From Pseudomonas viciae (GTDB lineage Bacteria; Pseudomonadota; Gammaproteobacteria; Pseudomonadales; Pseudomonadaceae): 64,000 nt of DNA. The stretch is from NCBI RefSeq assembly GCF_004786035.1, contig NZ_CP035088.1:4190001-4254000 (forward strand), given 5' to 3'. Below the pieces are notes generated by a model. That model worked only from the letters and a program-made list of their open reading frames with translations, searched no databases and was not told where the DNA came from. Positions 37,501-49,500 of the stretch are shown in pieces (the stretch's first letter is position 1; each line of letters opens with the position of its first letter). The translations under genes were made by a program, and so were the position numbers.

Positions 37501-40215
37501 ATGGCCACTATCCACGTAGACGGCAAAGAGCTCGAAGTCGATGGCGCAGACAACCTGTTACAGGCATGTCTGTCGCTGGGCCTCGACATTCCTTATTTCT
37601 GCTGGCACCCCGCCCTTGGCAGCGTTGGCGCCTGTCGCCAGTGCGCGGTCAAGCAGTACACCGACGAAAACGACAAGCGTGGTCGGATCGTCATGTCCTG
37701 CATGACCCCCGCCACCGACGGCAGCTGGATCTCCATCGACGACGAAGAAGCGAAAGTGTTTCGCGCCAGCGTCGTCGAATGGCTGATGACCAACCACCCT
37801 CACGACTGCCCGGTCTGTGAGGAAGGCGGTCACTGCCACCTGCAAGACATGACGGTGATGACCGGCCACAACGAGCGCCGTTATCGCTTCACCAAGCGCA
37901 CCCACCAGAACCAGCAACTGGGCCCGTTCATCTCCCACGAGATGAACCGCTGCATCGCCTGCTACCGCTGCGTGCGTTTCTACAAGGACTACGCCGGCGG
38001 CACCGACCTGGGCGTATTCGGTGCCCACGACAACGTGTACTTCGGTCGCGTTGAAGACGGCACCCTGGAAAGCGAGTTCTCCGGCAACCTCACCGAGGTC
38101 TGCCCGACCGGTGTGTTCACCGACAAGACTCACTCCGAGCGCTACAACCGCAAGTGGGACATGCAGTTCTCGCCGAGCATCTGCCATGGCTGCTCCAGCG
38201 GTTGCAACATTTCCCCGGGCGAGCGCTACGGTGAACTGCGTCGCATCGAGAACCGCTTCAACGGATCGGTGAACCAGTACTTCCTGTGTGACCGTGGCCG
38301 TTTCGGCTATGGCTACGTCAACCGCACCGATCGTCCGCGCCAGCCACAGCTGGCGGGCGGCGCCAAGCTGAGCCTGGACGAAGCGCTGGACAAGGCCGCC
38401 GAACTGCTGCGCGGTCGCAACATCGTCGGCATCGGTTCGCCACGGGCCAGCCTGGAAAGCAACTACGCGCTGCGTGAACTGGTCGGCGCCGAGCACTTCT
38501 ACAGTGGCATCGAAGCCGGCGAGCTGGAACGCATCCGCCTGGTGCTGCAAGTGCTCAAGGACAGCCCGCTGCCCGTGCCGACGATGCGTGACATCGAAGA
38601 CCACGACGCGGTGTTCGTGCTTGGCGAAGACCTGACCCAGACCGCCGCGCGCATGGCCCTGGCCCTGCGCCAGTCGGTCAAGGGCAAGGCCGAAGACATG
38701 GCCGACGCCATGCGCGTGCAGCCATGGCTCGACGCCGCCGTGAAGAACATCGGCCAGCACGCGCTGAACCCGTTGTTCATCGCCAGCCTCGCTGAAACCA
38801 AGCTCGACGACGTGGCCGAAGAATGCGTCCACGCCGCTCCCGACGACCTGGCGCGCATCGGTTTCGCCGTGGCCCACGCCCTGGACGCCAGCGCCCCGGC
38901 CGTCGAAGGCCTGGACAGCGAAGCGACCGCATTGGCCCAGCGCATCGCCGACGCCCTGTTGGCAGCCAAGCGCCCATTGATCATCGCCGGCACCTCCCTG
39001 GGTTCCAAGGCATTGATCGAAGCCGCCGCCAACATCGCCAAGGCCTTGAAGCTGCGGGAGAAGAACGGTTCCATCAGCCTGATCGTGCCGGAAGCCAACA
39101 GCCTCGGCCTGGCCATGCTCGGTGGCGAGTCGCTGGACGCGGCCCTGCAAGCGGTGATCGACGGCAGCGCCGACGCCATCGTGGTGCTGGAAAACGACCT
39201 CTACACCCGCACCGACAAAGCCCGGGTGGACGCCGCCCTGAACGCCGCGAAAGTGCTGATCGTTGCCGACCACCAGAAAACCGCCACCACCGACCGCGCC
39301 CACCTGGTGCTGCCGGCGGCGAGCTTCGCCGAAGGCGACGGTACGCTGGTCAGCCAGGAAGGCCGCGCCCAGCGCTTCTTCCAGGTGTTCGACCCGCAAT
39401 ACCTGGACGCTGGCATCCTGGTCCATGAAGGCTGGCGCTGGCTGCATGCCCTGCGCGCCACTCTGCTGGACCAACCGATCGACTGGACGCAACTGGACCA
39501 CGTCACCGCAGCCGTCGCTTCGAGCAGCCAGCAACTGGCCGCCATCGTCGACGCCGCACCGTCCGCCGCGTTCCGCATCAAGGGGCTGAAACTGGCCCGT
39601 GAACCGCTGCGTTATTCCGGCCGCACGGCCATGCGCGCCAACATCAGCGTTCACGAACCGCGCACCCCGCAAGACAAGGACACCGCGTTCGCCTTCTCCA
39701 TGGAAGGTTACTCGGGCTCCGCCGAACCGCGCTCGCAAGTGCCGTTCGCCTGGTCGCCGGGCTGGAACTCGCCGCAGGCCTGGAACAAGTTCCAGGACGA
39801 AGTCGGCGGTCACCTGCGTGCCGGTGACCCAGGCACCCGCCTGATCGAAAGCCAGGGCGATGGCCTGAGCTGGTTCGCCAGCGTGCCACGCGCCTTCAAC
39901 CCGGCACCGGGTACTTGGCAGGTCGTGCCGTTCCATCACCTGTTCGGCAGCGAAGAGAACTCTTCCAAGGCCGCGCCGGTGCAGGAACGCATCCCCGCCG
40001 CCTACGTGTCGCTGGCCAAGTCCGAAGCCGATCGCCTGGGCGTCAACGACGGTGCCCTGCTGAGCCTGAACGTGGCCGGCCAGACCCTGCGTCTGCCGCT
40101 GCGCATCAATGAAGAACTGGGCGCCGGCCTGGTGGCCCTGCCGGCTGGCCTGGCGGGCATTCCACCGGCGATATTCGGCAAAACCGTCGACGGTCTGCAG
40201 GAGGCAGCGCAATGA
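37501..40215 (+). CDS. nuoG: NADH-quinone oxidoreductase subunit G
   Basis: 904 residues. The N-terminal ferredoxin part has N1b cysteines ([19 protein letters not shown]). The NuoG His/Cys cluster follows ([15 protein letters not shown]), then a [4Fe-4S] site ([13 protein letters not shown]...CPTGVF). The extra cluster N7 ligands found only in some bacteria are present (CHGCSSGC, then a Cys in YFLCDRG). The rest is a molybdopterin-oxidoreductase-like domain without the cofactor role. It is the largest subunit of the peripheral arm. Its stop overlaps the nuoH start. Confidence 0.97.
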   Translation: MATIHVDGKELEVDGADNLLQACLSLGLDIPYFCWHPALGSVGACRQCAVKQYTDENDKRGRIVMSCMTPATDGSWISIDDEEAKVFRASVVEWLMTNHPHDCPVCEEGGHCHLQDMTVMTGHNERRYRFTKRTHQNQQLGPFISHEMNRCIACYRCVRFYKDYAGGTDLGVFGAHDNVYFGRVEDGTLESEFSGNLTEVCPTGVFTDKTHSERYNRKWDMQFSPSICHGCSSGCNISPGERYGELRRIENRFNGSVNQYFLCDRGRFGYGYVNRTDRPRQPQLAGGAKLSLDEALDKAAELLRGRNIVGIGSPRASLESNYALRELVGAEHFYSGIEAGELERIRLVLQVLKDSPLPVPTMRDIEDHDAVFVLGEDLTQTAARMALALRQSVKGKAEDMADAMRVQPWLDAAVKNIGQHALNPLFIASLAETKLDDVAEECVHAAPDDLARIGFAVAHALDASAPAVEGLDSEATALAQRIADALLAAKRPLIIAGTSLGSKALIEAAANIAKALKLREKNGSISLIVPEANSLGLAMLGGESLDAALQAVIDGSADAIVVLENDLYTRTDKARVDAALNAAKVLIVADHQKTATTDRAHLVLPAASFAEGDGTLVSQEGRAQRFFQVFDPQYLDAGILVHEGWRWLHALRATLLDQPIDWTQLDHVTAAVASSSQQLAAIVDAAPSAAFRIKGLKLAREPLRYSGRTAMRANISVHEPRTPQDKDTAFAFSMEGYSGSAEPRSQVPFAWSPGWNSPQAWNKFQDEVGGHLRAGDPGTRLIESQGDGLSWFASVPRAFNPAPGTWQVVPFHHLFGSEENSSKAAPVQERIPAAYVSLAKSEADRLGVNDGALLSLNVAGQTLRLPLRINEELGAGLVALPAGLAGIPPAIFGKTVDGLQEAAQ

Positions 40216-41219
40216 GCTGGTTCACCCCTGAAGTGATCGCTGTGATCCTGACGGTCCTCAAGGCCATCGTGATCCTGCTGGCCGTGGTGGTCTGCGGCGC
40301 CTTGCTGAGCTTTGTCGAACGTCGCTTGCTGGGTTGGTGGCAGGACCGCTACGGTCCGAACCGCGTTGGCCCGTTCGGCATGTTCCAGATCGCCGCCGAC
40401 ATGATCAAGATGTTCTTCAAGGAAGACTGGACACCACCGTTTGCCGACAAGGTGATCTTCACCCTGGCACCGGTCGTGGCCATGAGCGCCTTGCTGATCG
40501 CCTTCGCGATCATCCCGATCACCCCGACCTGGGGCGTGGCGGACCTGAACATCGGCCTGCTGTTCTTCTTCGCCATGGCCGGCCTGTCGGTGTATGCGGT
40601 GCTATTCGCCGGTTGGTCGAGCAACAACAAGTTCGCCCTGCTGGGCAGCCTGCGGGCCTCGGCCCAGACCGTGTCCTACGAAGTGTTCATGGGCCTGGCG
40701 CTCATGGGCATCGTGATCCAGGCCGGTTCGTTCAACATGCGCGACATCGTCGAGTACCAGGCCCAGAACCTGTGGTTCATCATTCCGCAGTTCTTCGGTT
40801 TCTGTACCTTCTTCATCGCGGGCGTGGCCGTGACTCACCGTCACCCCTTCGACCAGCCGGAAGCGGAACAGGAACTGGCCGACGGTTACCACATTGAATA
40901 TGCCGGCATGAAATGGGGCATGTTCTTCGTCGGTGAGTACATCGGCATCATCCTGATCTCGGCGCTGCTGGTGACGTTGTTCTTCGGTGGCTGGCACGGT
41001 CCGTTCGGCATCCTGCCGCAACTGTCCTTCGTCTGGTTCGCCCTGAAGACCGCGTTCTTCATCATGCTGTTCGTCCTGCTGCGCGCCTCGATCCCGCGCC
41101 CACGCTACGACCAGGTGATGGACTTCAGCTGGAAATTCTGCCTGCCGCTGACCCTGATCAACATGCTGGTGACCGCTGCGATCGTTTTGATGAACGCGCC
41201 TGCGGCCGCGGTTCAGTGA
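40212..41219 (+). CDS. nuoH: NADH-quinone oxidoreductase subunit H
   Basis: 335 residues with eight or more membrane helices. Signatures [26 protein letters not shown] and the acidic loop [29 protein letters not shown] are intact. NuoH couples quinone reduction to the membrane arm at the E-channel. ATGA overlap with nuoG. Confidence 0.97.
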   Translation: MSWFTPEVIAVILTVLKAIVILLAVVVCGALLSFVERRLLGWWQDRYGPNRVGPFGMFQIAADMIKMFFKEDWTPPFADKVIFTLAPVVAMSALLIAFAIIPITPTWGVADLNIGLLFFFAMAGLSVYAVLFAGWSSNNKFALLGSLRASAQTVSYEVFMGLALMGIVIQAGSFNMRDIVEYQAQNLWFIIPQFFGFCTFFIAGVAVTHRHPFDQPEAEQELADGYHIEYAGMKWGMFFVGEYIGIILISALLVTLFFGGWHGPFGILPQLSFVWFALKTAFFIMLFVLLRASIPRPRYDQVMDFSWKFCLPLTLINMLVTAAIVLMNAPAAAVQ

Positions 41220-41230
41220 GGATTTGACCC

Positions 41231-41779
41231 ATGTTCAAATATATTGGCGACATCGTTAAGGGTACCGGTACCCAACTGCGAAGCCTGGTCATGATCTTCG
41301 GCCATGGCTTTCGCAAGCGCGACACCCTGCAATACCCGGAAGAGCCGGTCTACCTGGCGCCGCGCTACCGCGGTCGCATCGTCCTGACCCGCGACCCCGA
41401 CGGCGAAGAGCGCTGCGTAGCCTGCAACCTGTGCGCCGTGGCGTGCCCGGTGGGCTGCATCTCGCTGCAGAAAGCTGAAACCGAAGACGGTCGCTGGTAC
41501 CCGGACTTCTTCCGCATCAACTTCTCGCGCTGCATTTTCTGCGGCCTCTGCGAAGAAGCGTGCCCGACCACCGCGATCCAGCTCACGCCGGATTTCGAAA
41601 TGGCCGAGTTCAAACGTCAGGACCTGGTGTACGAGAAAGAAGATCTGCTGATTTCCGGTCCCGGTAAAAACCCTGATTACAACTTCTATCGTGTTGCAGG
41701 TATGGCCATTGCCGGTAAGCCAAAAGGCGCCGCGCAGAATGAAGCCGAACCGATCAACGTGAAGAGCTTGCTGCCTTAA
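41231..41779 (+). CDS. nuoI: NADH-quinone oxidoreductase subunit I
   Basis: 182 residues with two [4Fe-4S] ferredoxin motifs, [12 protein letters not shown] and [12 protein letters not shown] (clusters N6a and N6b). It carries electrons from the NuoG clusters to NuoB N2. An N-terminal amphipathic helix docks it to the membrane. It starts 11 bases after nuoH with GAGG upstream. Confidence 0.97.
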   Translation: MFKYIGDIVKGTGTQLRSLVMIFGHGFRKRDTLQYPEEPVYLAPRYRGRIVLTRDPDGEERCVACNLCAVACPVGCISLQKAETEDGRWYPDFFRINFSRCIFCGLCEEACPTTAIQLTPDFEMAEFKRQDLVYEKEDLLISGPGKNPDYNFYRVAGMAIAGKPKGAAQNEAEPINVKSLLP

Positions 41780-41788
41780 GGAAGAAAG

Positions 41789-42289
41789 ATGGAATTCGCT
41801 TTCTATTTCGCATCGGGTATCGCGGTGGTGTCCACGCTTCGAGTGGTCACCAACACCAACCCTGTGCACGCCCTGCTCTACCTGATCATTTCGCTGATTG
41901 CCGTGGCCATGACCTTCTTCAGCCTCGGCGCACCGTTCGCCGGTGCCTTGGAAGTGATCGCCTACGCCGGCGCCATCATGGTGCTGTTCGTGTTCGTGGT
42001 GATGATGCTGAACCTGGGCCCGGCCTCGGTCCAGCAGGAACGCTCCTGGCTCAAGCCCGGCATCTGGGCAGGACCGGTGATTCTCGCCGCCCTGCTGCTG
42101 GGTGAACTGCTGTATGTGCTGTTCGCTCACCAGAGCGGCCAGGCCATCGGCCACACCACCGTGGGCGCCAAGGCCGTGGGCATCAGCCTGTTCGGTCCGT
42201 ACCTGCTGGTGGTCGAACTCGCCTCGATGCTGCTGCTTGCCGCAGCCATCACGGCGTTCCATTTGGGCCGTAACGAGGCGAAGGAGTAA
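41789..42289 (+). CDS. nuoJ: NADH-quinone oxidoreductase subunit J
   Basis: 166 residues with five membrane helices. The TM3 region [20 protein letters not shown] contains the pi-bulge segment typical of NuoJ. It belongs to the proton-pumping membrane arm next to NuoK and NuoA. It lies nine bases after nuoI with AGGAAG as ribosome site, and nuoK follows after four bases. Confidence 0.96.
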
Positions 42290-42293
42290 TCAC

Positions 42294-42602
42294 ATGCCTG
42301 CTATCCCTCTCGAGCATGGTCTGGCGGTTGCCGGCATCCTGTTCTGTCTCGGTCTGGTCGGCCTGATGGTCCGCCGTAACATTCTGTTCGTGCTGATGAG
42401 CCTGGAGGTCATGATGAATGCCTCCGCCCTGGCCTTCATCGTCGCGGGCGCTCGCTGGGCCCAGCCGGATGGACAGATCATGTTCATCCTGGTGATCAGC
42501 CTGGCAGCCGCCGAGGCCAGTATCGGCCTGGCGATTCTGTTGCAGCTGTACCGCCGCTTCCACACTCTCGATATTGACGCTGCCAGCGAGATGCGCGGAT
42601 GA
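42294..42602 (+). CDS. nuoK: NADH-quinone oxidoreductase subunit K
   Basis: 102 residues with three helices, the usual NuoK length. The key membrane glutamates lie in [10 protein letters not shown] and [12 protein letters not shown]. It relates to the antiporter MrpC subunit. ATG 42294 ([12 protein letters not shown]) has AAGGAG upstream. Its last bases overlap the nuoL start (ATGA-type, 42599). Confidence 0.97.
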
Positions 42603-44452
42603 ACCTGATCTTTCTGACTTTCGTATTTCCCCTCATCGGTTTTCTGCTGCTGTCGTTCTCCCGTGGACGCTGGTCGGAAAACCTTTCGGCGCTGGTCGGC
42701 GTGGGGTCCATTGGCCTGTCTGCCATCGTCGCGGCCTACGTGATCTGGCAATTCAACGTCGCTCCGCCCGAAGGTGGCGCGTACGTGCAGGTGCTGTGGC
42801 AATGGATGGCGGTGGAAGGTTTCACGCCGAACTTCGCCCTGTACCTGGACGGCCTGTCCATCACCATGCTCGGCGTGGTGGTCGGCGTGGGTTTCCTGAT
42901 CCACCTGTTCGCCTCCTGGTACATGCGCGGCGAAGCCGGTTACTCGCGCTTCTTCGCCTACACCAACCTGTTCATCGCCAGCATGCTGTTCCTGGTGCTC
43001 GGCGATAACCTGTTGTTCCTGTACTTCGGCTGGGAAGGCGTGGGCCTGTGCTCGTACCTGTTGATCGGTTTCTACTACAGCAACCGCAACAACGGTAACG
43101 CCGCACTCAAGGCGTTCATCGTGACCCGGATCGGCGACGTGTTCATGGCCATCGGCCTGTTCATCCTGTTCCAGCAACTGGGTACGCTGAACATCCAGGA
43201 ACTGTTGGTCAAGGCACCGGAACACTTCAAGGTCGGTGACTTCTGGATCGTCCTGGCGACCCTGATGCTGCTCGGTGGCGCTGTTGGTAAATCCGCGCAA
43301 CTGCCGCTGCAAACCTGGCTGGCGGACGCGATGGCCGGTCCTACCCCGGTCTCGGCACTGATCCACGCCGCGACCATGGTGACCGCCGGTGTCTACCTGA
43401 TCGCCCGTACCCACGGCCTGTTCGCCCTGGCGCCGGACATCCTGCACCTGGTCGGCATCGTCGGCGGCGTGACCCTGGTCCTGGCCGGTTTTGCCGCTCT
43501 GGTACAGACCGACATCAAGCGCATCCTCGCCTACTCGACCATGAGCCAGATCGGCTACATGTTCCTGGCCCTGGGCGTCGGTGCCTGGGAAGGCGCGATC
43601 TTCCACCTGATGACCCACGCCTTCTTCAAGGCCCTGCTGTTCCTTGCCTCCGGTGCGGTGATCGTTGCCTGCCACCACGAGCAGAACATCTTCAAGATGG
43701 GCGGCCTGTGGAAGAAACTGCCGCTGGCCTACACCAGCTTCATCGTCGGCGGCGCGGCCCTGGCGGCCCTGCCACTGGTCACTGCCGGTTTCTACTCCAA
43801 GGACGAAATCCTCTGGGAAGCGTTCGCCAGCGGTAACCAAGGCCTGCTGTATGCCGGCCTGGTGGGTGCGTTCATGACCTCGCTGTACACCTTCCGCCTG
43901 ATCTTCATCGCGTTCCACGGTGAAGCCAAGACCGAAGCCCACGCAGGCCACGGCATTGCCCACTGGCTGCCACTGTCGGTGCTGATCGTGCTGTCGACCT
44001 TCGTCGGCGCCATGATCACCCCACCGCTGGCCGATGTGCTGCCGCAAAGCGTCGGCCATGCCGGCGGCGAAGCCAAGCACAGCCTGGAAATCGCCTCGGG
44101 CGCCATCGCCCTGGCGGGGATCCTGCTGGCTGCCCTGCTGTTCCTGGGCAAGCGTCGTTTCGTCACGGCGATCGCCAACAGCGGCATCGGGCGTTTCCTT
44201 TCGGCCTGGTGGTTCGCCGCCTGGGGCTTCGATTGGATCTACGACAAACTGTTCGTCAAGCCATACCTTGCGATCAGCCACATTCTGCGCAAAGACCCGC
44301 TCGACCAGACCATTGGCCTGATCCCGCGCATGGCCAAGGGCGGCCACACGGCCCTGAGCCGTACCGAGACCGGTCAACTGCGTTGGTATGCGGCTTCCAT
44401 GGCGGCTGGCGCCGTGCTGGTTATCGGCGCCATCGTGCTGGTAGCGGTCTGA
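42599..44452 (+). CDS. nuoL: NADH-quinone oxidoreductase subunit L
   Basis: 617 residues, antiporter-like, 14 or more helices plus the long lateral helix expected near the C-terminus. Conserved [17 protein letters not shown] and [19 protein letters not shown] carry the essential charged residues. It is the distal proton-pumping subunit. Coupled to nuoK by overlap; nuoM follows after 39 bases. Confidence 0.97.
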
Positions 44453-44491
44453 TATGAACCTTGCGAACTTGCGAAAGGAAACGAGCCCGTC

Positions 44492-46024
44492 ATGATTCTG
44501 CCCTGGCTAATCCTGATCCCCTTCATCGGCGGCCTGCTGTGCTGGATCGCGGAGCGCTCCAGCTCCACGCTCCCGCGCTGGATTGCGCTGCTGACCATGT
44601 CCCTGGAACTCGCGCTCGGCCTCTGGCTGTGGGCGACCGGCGACTATTCATTCGCTCCGGCCCCTGGCGCCGATCCGACCTGGGCGCTTGAATTCAAGCA
44701 CGTCTGGATCGCGCGCTTCGGCATCAGCGTGCACCTGGCCCTCGACGGCCTGTCGCTGCTGATGATCCTGCTGACCGGCCTGCTGGGTATCCTCTCGGTC
44801 CTGTGCTCCTGGAAAGAGATCCAGCGTCACGTCGGCTTCTTCCACCTGAACCTGATGTGGATCCTGGGCGGTGTCATCGGCGTGTTCCTCGCGCTGGACC
44901 TGTTCATGTTCTTCTTCTTCTGGGAAATGATGCTGGTGCCGATGTACTTCCTCATCGCGCTCTGGGGTCACAGTTCTTCGGACGGCAAGAAAACCCGGAT
45001 CTACGCGGCGACCAAGTTCTTCATCTTCACCCAGGCTTCCGGCCTGATCATGTTGGTGGCGATCCTGGGTCTGGTACTGGTCAACTTCAACAACACCGGC
45101 GTGATTACCTTCAACTACGCCGACCTGTTGAAAGTGCAAATGTCCAAGACCACCGAGTACGTGCTGATGCTGGGCTTCTTCATCGCCTTCGCGGTGAAGC
45201 TGCCGGTGGTGCCGTTCCACTCCTGGCTGCCAGATGCCCACGCCCAGGCGCCGACCGCAGGTTCCGTGGACCTGGCGGGTATCTTGCTGAAGACGGCGGC
45301 CTATGGCCTGCTGCGCTTTGCCCTGCCGCTGTTCCCCAATGCCTCGGCCGAGTTCGCGCCAATCGCCATGACCCTGGGCCTGATCGGGATTTTCTACGGT
45401 GCGTTCCTGGCGTTCGCCCAGACCGACATCAAGCGCCTGATTGCCTTCTCCAGCGTTTCGCACATGGGCTTCGTGCTGATCGGGATCTACTCCGGCAGCC
45501 AGCTCGCCCTGCAAGGCGCGGTGATCCAGATGCTCGCTCACGGTCTGTCGGCGGCGGCGCTGTTTATTCTCAGCGGCCAGTTGTACGAACGCCTGCACAC
45601 CCGGGACATGCGTGAGATGGGTGGCCTGTGGTCACGCATCGCTTACCTGCCGGCCATCAGCCTGTTCTTCGCGGCCGCCTCCCTGGGCCTGCCGGGCACC
45701 GGCAACTTTGTCGGCGAGTTCCTGATCCTGATCGGCTCGTTCGTCAGCGCACCGTGGATCACCGCCATTGCCACCTCCGGCCTGGTGTTCGGTTCGGTCT
45801 ACTCGCTGATCATGATCCACCGCGCCTACTTCGGCCCGTCCAAGTCGGACGAAGCGCTGCGCGGCATGGACGGTCGCGAACTGATCATGGTGCTCGGCCT
45901 TGCGGTGCTGCTGGTTTACCTCGGCGTTTCCCCGCAACCGTTCCTCGACACCTCTGCCGCCACGATGCATGGCGTGCAGCAGTGGCTCGGCACCGCCTTC
46001 TCTCAACTCGCTTCGGCCCGGTAA
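44492..46024 (+). CDS. nuoM: NADH-quinone oxidoreductase subunit M
   Basis: 510 residues, the second antiporter-like subunit. It has [19 protein letters not shown] with the essential Glu and [22 protein letters not shown] with the conserved lysine region upstream. It pumps protons in the middle of the membrane arm. A GAAAGGAAACG ribosome site precedes ATG 44492. nuoN begins seven bases after the stop. Confidence 0.97.
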   Translation: MILPWLILIPFIGGLLCWIAERSSSTLPRWIALLTMSLELALGLWLWATGDYSFAPAPGADPTWALEFKHVWIARFGISVHLALDGLSLLMILLTGLLGILSVLCSWKEIQRHVGFFHLNLMWILGGVIGVFLALDLFMFFFFWEMMLVPMYFLIALWGHSSSDGKKTRIYAATKFFIFTQASGLIMLVAILGLVLVNFNNTGVITFNYADLLKVQMSKTTEYVLMLGFFIAFAVKLPVVPFHSWLPDAHAQAPTAGSVDLAGILLKTAAYGLLRFALPLFPNASAEFAPIAMTLGLIGIFYGAFLAFAQTDIKRLIAFSSVSHMGFVLIGIYSGSQLALQGAVIQMLAHGLSAAALFILSGQLYERLHTRDMREMGGLWSRIAYLPAISLFFAAASLGLPGTGNFVGEFLILIGSFVSAPWITAIATSGLVFGSVYSLIMIHRAYFGPSKSDEALRGMDGRELIMVLGLAVLLVYLGVSPQPFLDTSAATMHGVQQWLGTAFSQLASAR

Positions 46025-46031
46025 GAGCGCT

Positions 46032-47495
46032 ATGGAATTCACGATTCAACACTTTATCGCGCTTGCGCCGCTGTTGATCACCAGCGCCACGATCATCGTG
46101 GTGATGCTGGCGATCGCCTGGCGGCGCAATCACTCACAGACCTTCCTGCTGTCGGTGGCGGGGCTGAACCTGGCCCTGCTGTCGATCTTGCCGGCCCTGA
46201 AAGTCGCGCCACTGGCAGTTACGCCGCTGTTGCAGATCGACAGCTTCGCCTGCCTCTATATGGCGCTGATCCTGGTCGCCACCCTGGCCTGTGTCACCCT
46301 CGCCCACGCTTACCTCGGCGATGGTGGTTCGGGTTACCCGGGTAACCGCGAAGAACTGTACCTGCTGATCCTGATGGCCGCCGCCGGTGGCCTGGTCCTG
46401 GTCAGCGCGCAGCACCTGGCCAGCTTGTTCATTGGCCTGGAACTGCTGTCGGTACCGGTCTACGGCCTGGTGGCCTACGCCTTCTTCAACAAGCGCTCCC
46501 TGGAAGCCGGCATCAAGTACATGGTGCTGTCGGCGGCCGGTTCGGCGTTCCTGTTGTTCGGCATGGCGCTGCTGTACGCCGAAGCCGGCACCCTGAGCTT
46601 CGTCGGCATCGGCCAGGCCCTGGCGGCCACCGGCCTGCCTAGCCCGATCGCACAACTGGGCCTGGGCATGATGCTGATCGGCCTGGCGTTCAAGCTGTCG
46701 CTGGTGCCCTTCCACCTCTGGACCCCGGACGTCTACGAAGGCGCCCCGGCGCCAGTGGCGGCGTTCCTGGCCACCGCGTCGAAAGTGGCGGTGTTCGCGG
46801 TGATGGTGCGTCTGTTCCAGATCTCGCCCGTGGCCAGCAGCGGTGTGCTGAGCAACGTACTGACCATCATCGCCATCGCGTCGATCCTGTTCGGTAACCT
46901 GCTGGCGCTGACCCAAAGCAACCTCAAGCGTCTGCTGGGTTACTCGTCCATCGCCCACTTCGGTTACCTGCTGATCGCCCTGATCGCCAGCAAGGGCCTG
47001 GCCGTGGAAGCCATCGGCGTGTACCTGGTCACCTACGTGATCACCAGCCTCGGCGCGTTCGGCGTGATCACCCTGATGTCCTCGCCATACAACGGCCGCG
47101 ACGCCGACGCCCTGTACGAGTACCGCGGCCTGTTCTGGCGCCGTCCGTACCTGACCGCCGTGCTGACCGTGATGATGCTGTCCCTGGCCGGCATCCCGCT
47201 GACCGCCGGCTTCATCGGCAAGTTCTACATCATCGCCACCGGCGTCGAGGCCCACCAATGGTGGCTGGTCGGCTCCCTGGTGCTGGGCAGTGCCATCGGC
47301 GTGTTCTACTACCTGCGCGTCATGGTCACCCTGTACCTGATGGAACCGAACCTGCGTCGCCACGATGCCGAGTTGCACTGGGAACAAAAGGCAGGCGGCG
47401 TGATGCTGCTGGCCATCGCCGTGTTGGCGTTCTTCCTCGGTGTGTACCCACAGCCGTTGCTGACCCTGGTTCAGCAGGCAGGCCTGACAGGCTGA
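46032..47495 (+). CDS. nuoN: NADH-quinone oxidoreductase subunit N
   Basis: 487 residues, the third antiporter-like subunit, with [19 protein letters not shown] and [23 protein letters not shown] 46032 ([17 protein letters not shown]) gives the family length. The frame is open upstream inside nuoM and was not used. It ends the operon; a strong terminator stands 24 bases after the stop. Confidence 0.97.
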   Translation: MEFTIQHFIALAPLLITSATIIVVMLAIAWRRNHSQTFLLSVAGLNLALLSILPALKVAPLAVTPLLQIDSFACLYMALILVATLACVTLAHAYLGDGGSGYPGNREELYLLILMAAAGGLVLVSAQHLASLFIGLELLSVPVYGLVAYAFFNKRSLEAGIKYMVLSAAGSAFLLFGMALLYAEAGTLSFVGIGQALAATGLPSPIAQLGLGMMLIGLAFKLSLVPFHLWTPDVYEGAPAPVAAFLATASKVAVFAVMVRLFQISPVASSGVLSNVLTIIAIASILFGNLLALTQSNLKRLLGYSSIAHFGYLLIALIASKGLAVEAIGVYLVTYVITSLGAFGVITLMSSPYNGRDADALYEYRGLFWRRPYLTAVLTVMMLSLAGIPLTAGFIGKFYIIATGVEAHQWWLVGSLVLGSAIGVFYYLRVMVTLYLMEPNLRRHDAELHWEQKAGGVMLLAIAVLAFFLGVYPQPLLTLVQQAGLTG

Positions 47496-47518
47496 TCGCC
47501 TGAACGCTGTAGCCATCG

Positions 47519-47553
47519 AAAAAGCCCGTATCGCCAGATACGGGCTTTTTTTA
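47519..47553 (+). terminator. rho-independent terminator of the nuo operon
   Basis: AAAGCCCGTATC-GCCA-GATACGGGCTTT, then a run of T. It closes nuoA-N. Confidence 0.93.
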
Positions 47554-47665
47554 TACCTGCTGGTTTCTCAGGGAGTGGCGGGAACATCACACCCGCGCTA
47601 CACCCACTTCCCCAGCGCGGGCTATCCTGAACCCGCCAACCTGTAGCCCTGAAGGAGGAACAACG

Positions 47666-48775
47666 TTGAGTGTCGATATCGAGTGCGTCGTCGTAGGCGC
47701 TGGGGTCGTCGGGCTCGCCATAGCCCGGGAAATGGCCCAGGCCGGACACGAAGTGCTGCTGATCGAAGCCGGTGAAGCCATCGGCATCGGCACCAGCTCG
47801 CGCAATTCCGAAGTCATCCATGCCGGCATTTATTACCCACCGGGCAGCCTCAAGGCGCAGTTGTGCGTCGAAGGCCGGCACCAGCTGTACGACTATTGCC
47901 AGAGCCATGGGGTCGCGACTCAACGGCTCGGCAAGTTGATCGTAGCCAAGGACCCGGCACAAATGACCGGGCTCGCGGCATTGCTCGAACGGGGTTTGAT
48001 GAACGGCGTGGACGACCTGCGCCTGCTCGATCAACGACAGGCGTTGGACCTGGAGCCGGCCCTGTCCTGTGTTGGCGCGTTGTATTCGCCTTCCACCGGT
48101 ATCGTCGACTCTCACGCGCTGATGCTGGCCTTGCAGGGCGATGCCGAAGCGGCCGGTGCGAGCGTCGCGTTCCACACACCGTTGCTAAAGGCTCGCGTTA
48201 CCGTCGATGGCTTCGTGCTGGAGCTGGGCGGTACGGCACAGATGAGTTTGTCCTGCCAACGACTGATCAACGCCGCCGGCCTCCACGCCCCCGCCCTCGC
48301 CCGCCGCATCGAAGGCCTGGCACCGCAGTCAGTGCCCCGCGAGTATTTGTGCAAGGGCAACTACTTCAGCCTGACCGGCCGCGCGCCCTTCCGGCACTTG
48401 GTCTATCCCGCGCCGCAAGCGGCTGGCCTGGGTATCCACATGACCCTGGACCTGGGGGGCCAGGCGCGGTTCGGTCCTGACGTCGAATGGGTCGAGCAGG
48501 AAGACTACCGAGTCGACCCGGCACGGGCCGAAGTCTTCTACCCGGCGATCCGCAATTACTGGCCGGGCCTGCCGGACCAGAGCCTGCAACCGGGCTACAG
48601 CGGCATCCGCCCAAAGATCTCCGCACCCGGCGAGCCCGCTTGCGACTTTCTCATCAGCAGCCAAGCCGAACATCAGGTTCCTGGGTTGATCAACCTGTTC
48701 GGGATTGAATCGCCGGGGCTGACCTCTTGCCTGGCGATTGCCGGGCGGGTCCGGCAACTGATCGAAAGCGTTTAG
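47666..48775 (+). CDS. L-2-hydroxyglutarate oxidase-like FAD oxidoreductase
   Basis: 369 residues of the DAO family. FAD Rossmann motif [20 protein letters not shown] is at residues 8-27, and the substrate region [21 protein letters not shown] (about 44-64) is typical of LhgO/L2HGDH. The C-terminus has the usual second nucleotide contact ([15 protein letters not shown]). Such enzymes oxidise L-2-hydroxyglutarate to 2-oxoglutarate, passing electrons to quinone or oxygen. The start is a TTG at 47666 with GGAGG seven bases upstream; no ATG nearby fits. It sits alone after nuo, with its own promoter gap of 110 bases. Glycerol-3-phosphate-like substrates cannot be excluded. Confidence 0.83.
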   Translation: MSVDIECVVVGAGVVGLAIAREMAQAGHEVLLIEAGEAIGIGTSSRNSEVIHAGIYYPPGSLKAQLCVEGRHQLYDYCQSHGVATQRLGKLIVAKDPAQMTGLAALLERGLMNGVDDLRLLDQRQALDLEPALSCVGALYSPSTGIVDSHALMLALQGDAEAAGASVAFHTPLLKARVTVDGFVLELGGTAQMSLSCQRLINAAGLHAPALARRIEGLAPQSVPREYLCKGNYFSLTGRAPFRHLVYPAPQAAGLGIHMTLDLGGQARFGPDVEWVEQEDYRVDPARAEVFYPAIRNYWPGLPDQSLQPGYSGIRPKISAPGEPACDFLISSQAEHQVPGLINLFGIESPGLTSCLAIAGRVRQLIESV

Positions 48776-48968
48776 CCATCAGCAAAGTGCAAGGCGTTTT
48801 CCCCAGCTTCTTGCAGCTTGCACGGACATAAAACCAGCGAAAAATACAACCACCTGTTTTTAAACATCTTTTTAACAAGGCCCGACTGGCACGGTGGATG
48901 CAATTTACCTCTTACGCGGCGTCGGCGCTTGAAGCCGGCCCGCATCCGTGAATTGCCAGGAGCTACTT

Positions 48969-49445
48969 ATGAACGCCATCGACCTGTTGAAAGCCGACCA
49001 TGAACGCGTCAAAGCCATTCTCACCCAACTGAGCGAATCCACTGATCGTGCCGTCAAGAAACGCACTGATCTGTTGGCGAAATTGGAAATGGAAATTTCC
49101 ATCCACACCCGTCTGGAAGAAGAGATTCTGTACCCGGCATTCAAGCAGGCAGGCAGCAAGGACGAGGCCGAGATGTATTACGAGGCCAAGGAAGAACACC
49201 GCACCGTCGATTCACTGGTGCTGCCGGACCTGAAAGCCACCGATCCGACCCAGCCGGAATTTGCCGGTCGCGTGAAAGTCGTCAAGGAACTGCTGGAGCA
49301 CCACATCGAAGAAGAAGAGAAGGAGATGTTCCCCCACGCGAAAAAACTGCTGGGCAAAGCGAAACTCGATGCCCTGGGTGAAGAGATGGAAACCATGAAG
49401 GCGCAGTACAAAAAAGAACTGAGCAGTGCCAATCTCGCCGCCTGA
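48969..49445 (+). CDS. hemerythrin HHE-domain protein
   Basis: 158 residues, all helical. Iron ligand candidates are His11 (KADHERVK), His46 and Glu50 (SIHTRLEEE), His77 (EEHRTV) and His111/112 with Glu further on (LEHHIEEEEKEMFPHAKK). The last segment is strongly charged. HHE proteins bind a di-iron centre and sense or handle O2, NO or peroxide. AGGAG lies seven bases before ATG 48969. The AT-rich 190-base region upstream (with CTTTTTAACAAGG) probably holds its promoter. Confidence 0.87.
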   Translation: MNAIDLLKADHERVKAILTQLSESTDRAVKKRTDLLAKLEMEISIHTRLEEEILYPAFKQAGSKDEAEMYYEAKEEHRTVDSLVLPDLKATDPTQPEFAGRVKVVKELLEHHIEEEEKEMFPHAKKLLGKAKLDALGEEMETMKAQYKKELSSANLAA

Positions 49446-49460
49446 TTCAAGGGCCGAGGA

Positions 49461-49500
49461 TGCTTCAGCCGTCAGTTGACGGCTGAATGCTGCGGCATTT
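49461..49500. terminator. shared hairpin between hemerythrin gene and LysR gene
   Basis: TTCAGCCGTCA-GT-TGACGGCTGAA (49464-49487), lying between convergent stops. The T-run is short (ATTTTA), so strength is uncertain. Confidence 0.6.

Noticed and set aside
37558..40212. 884-codon open frame on the minus strand
   Set aside because: Antisense to nuoG, whose cysteine motifs are complete. No domain visible.
42290..44377. 695-codon open frame on the minus strand
   Set aside because: Antisense to nuoK and nuoL; Gln/Asp/His-rich shadow.
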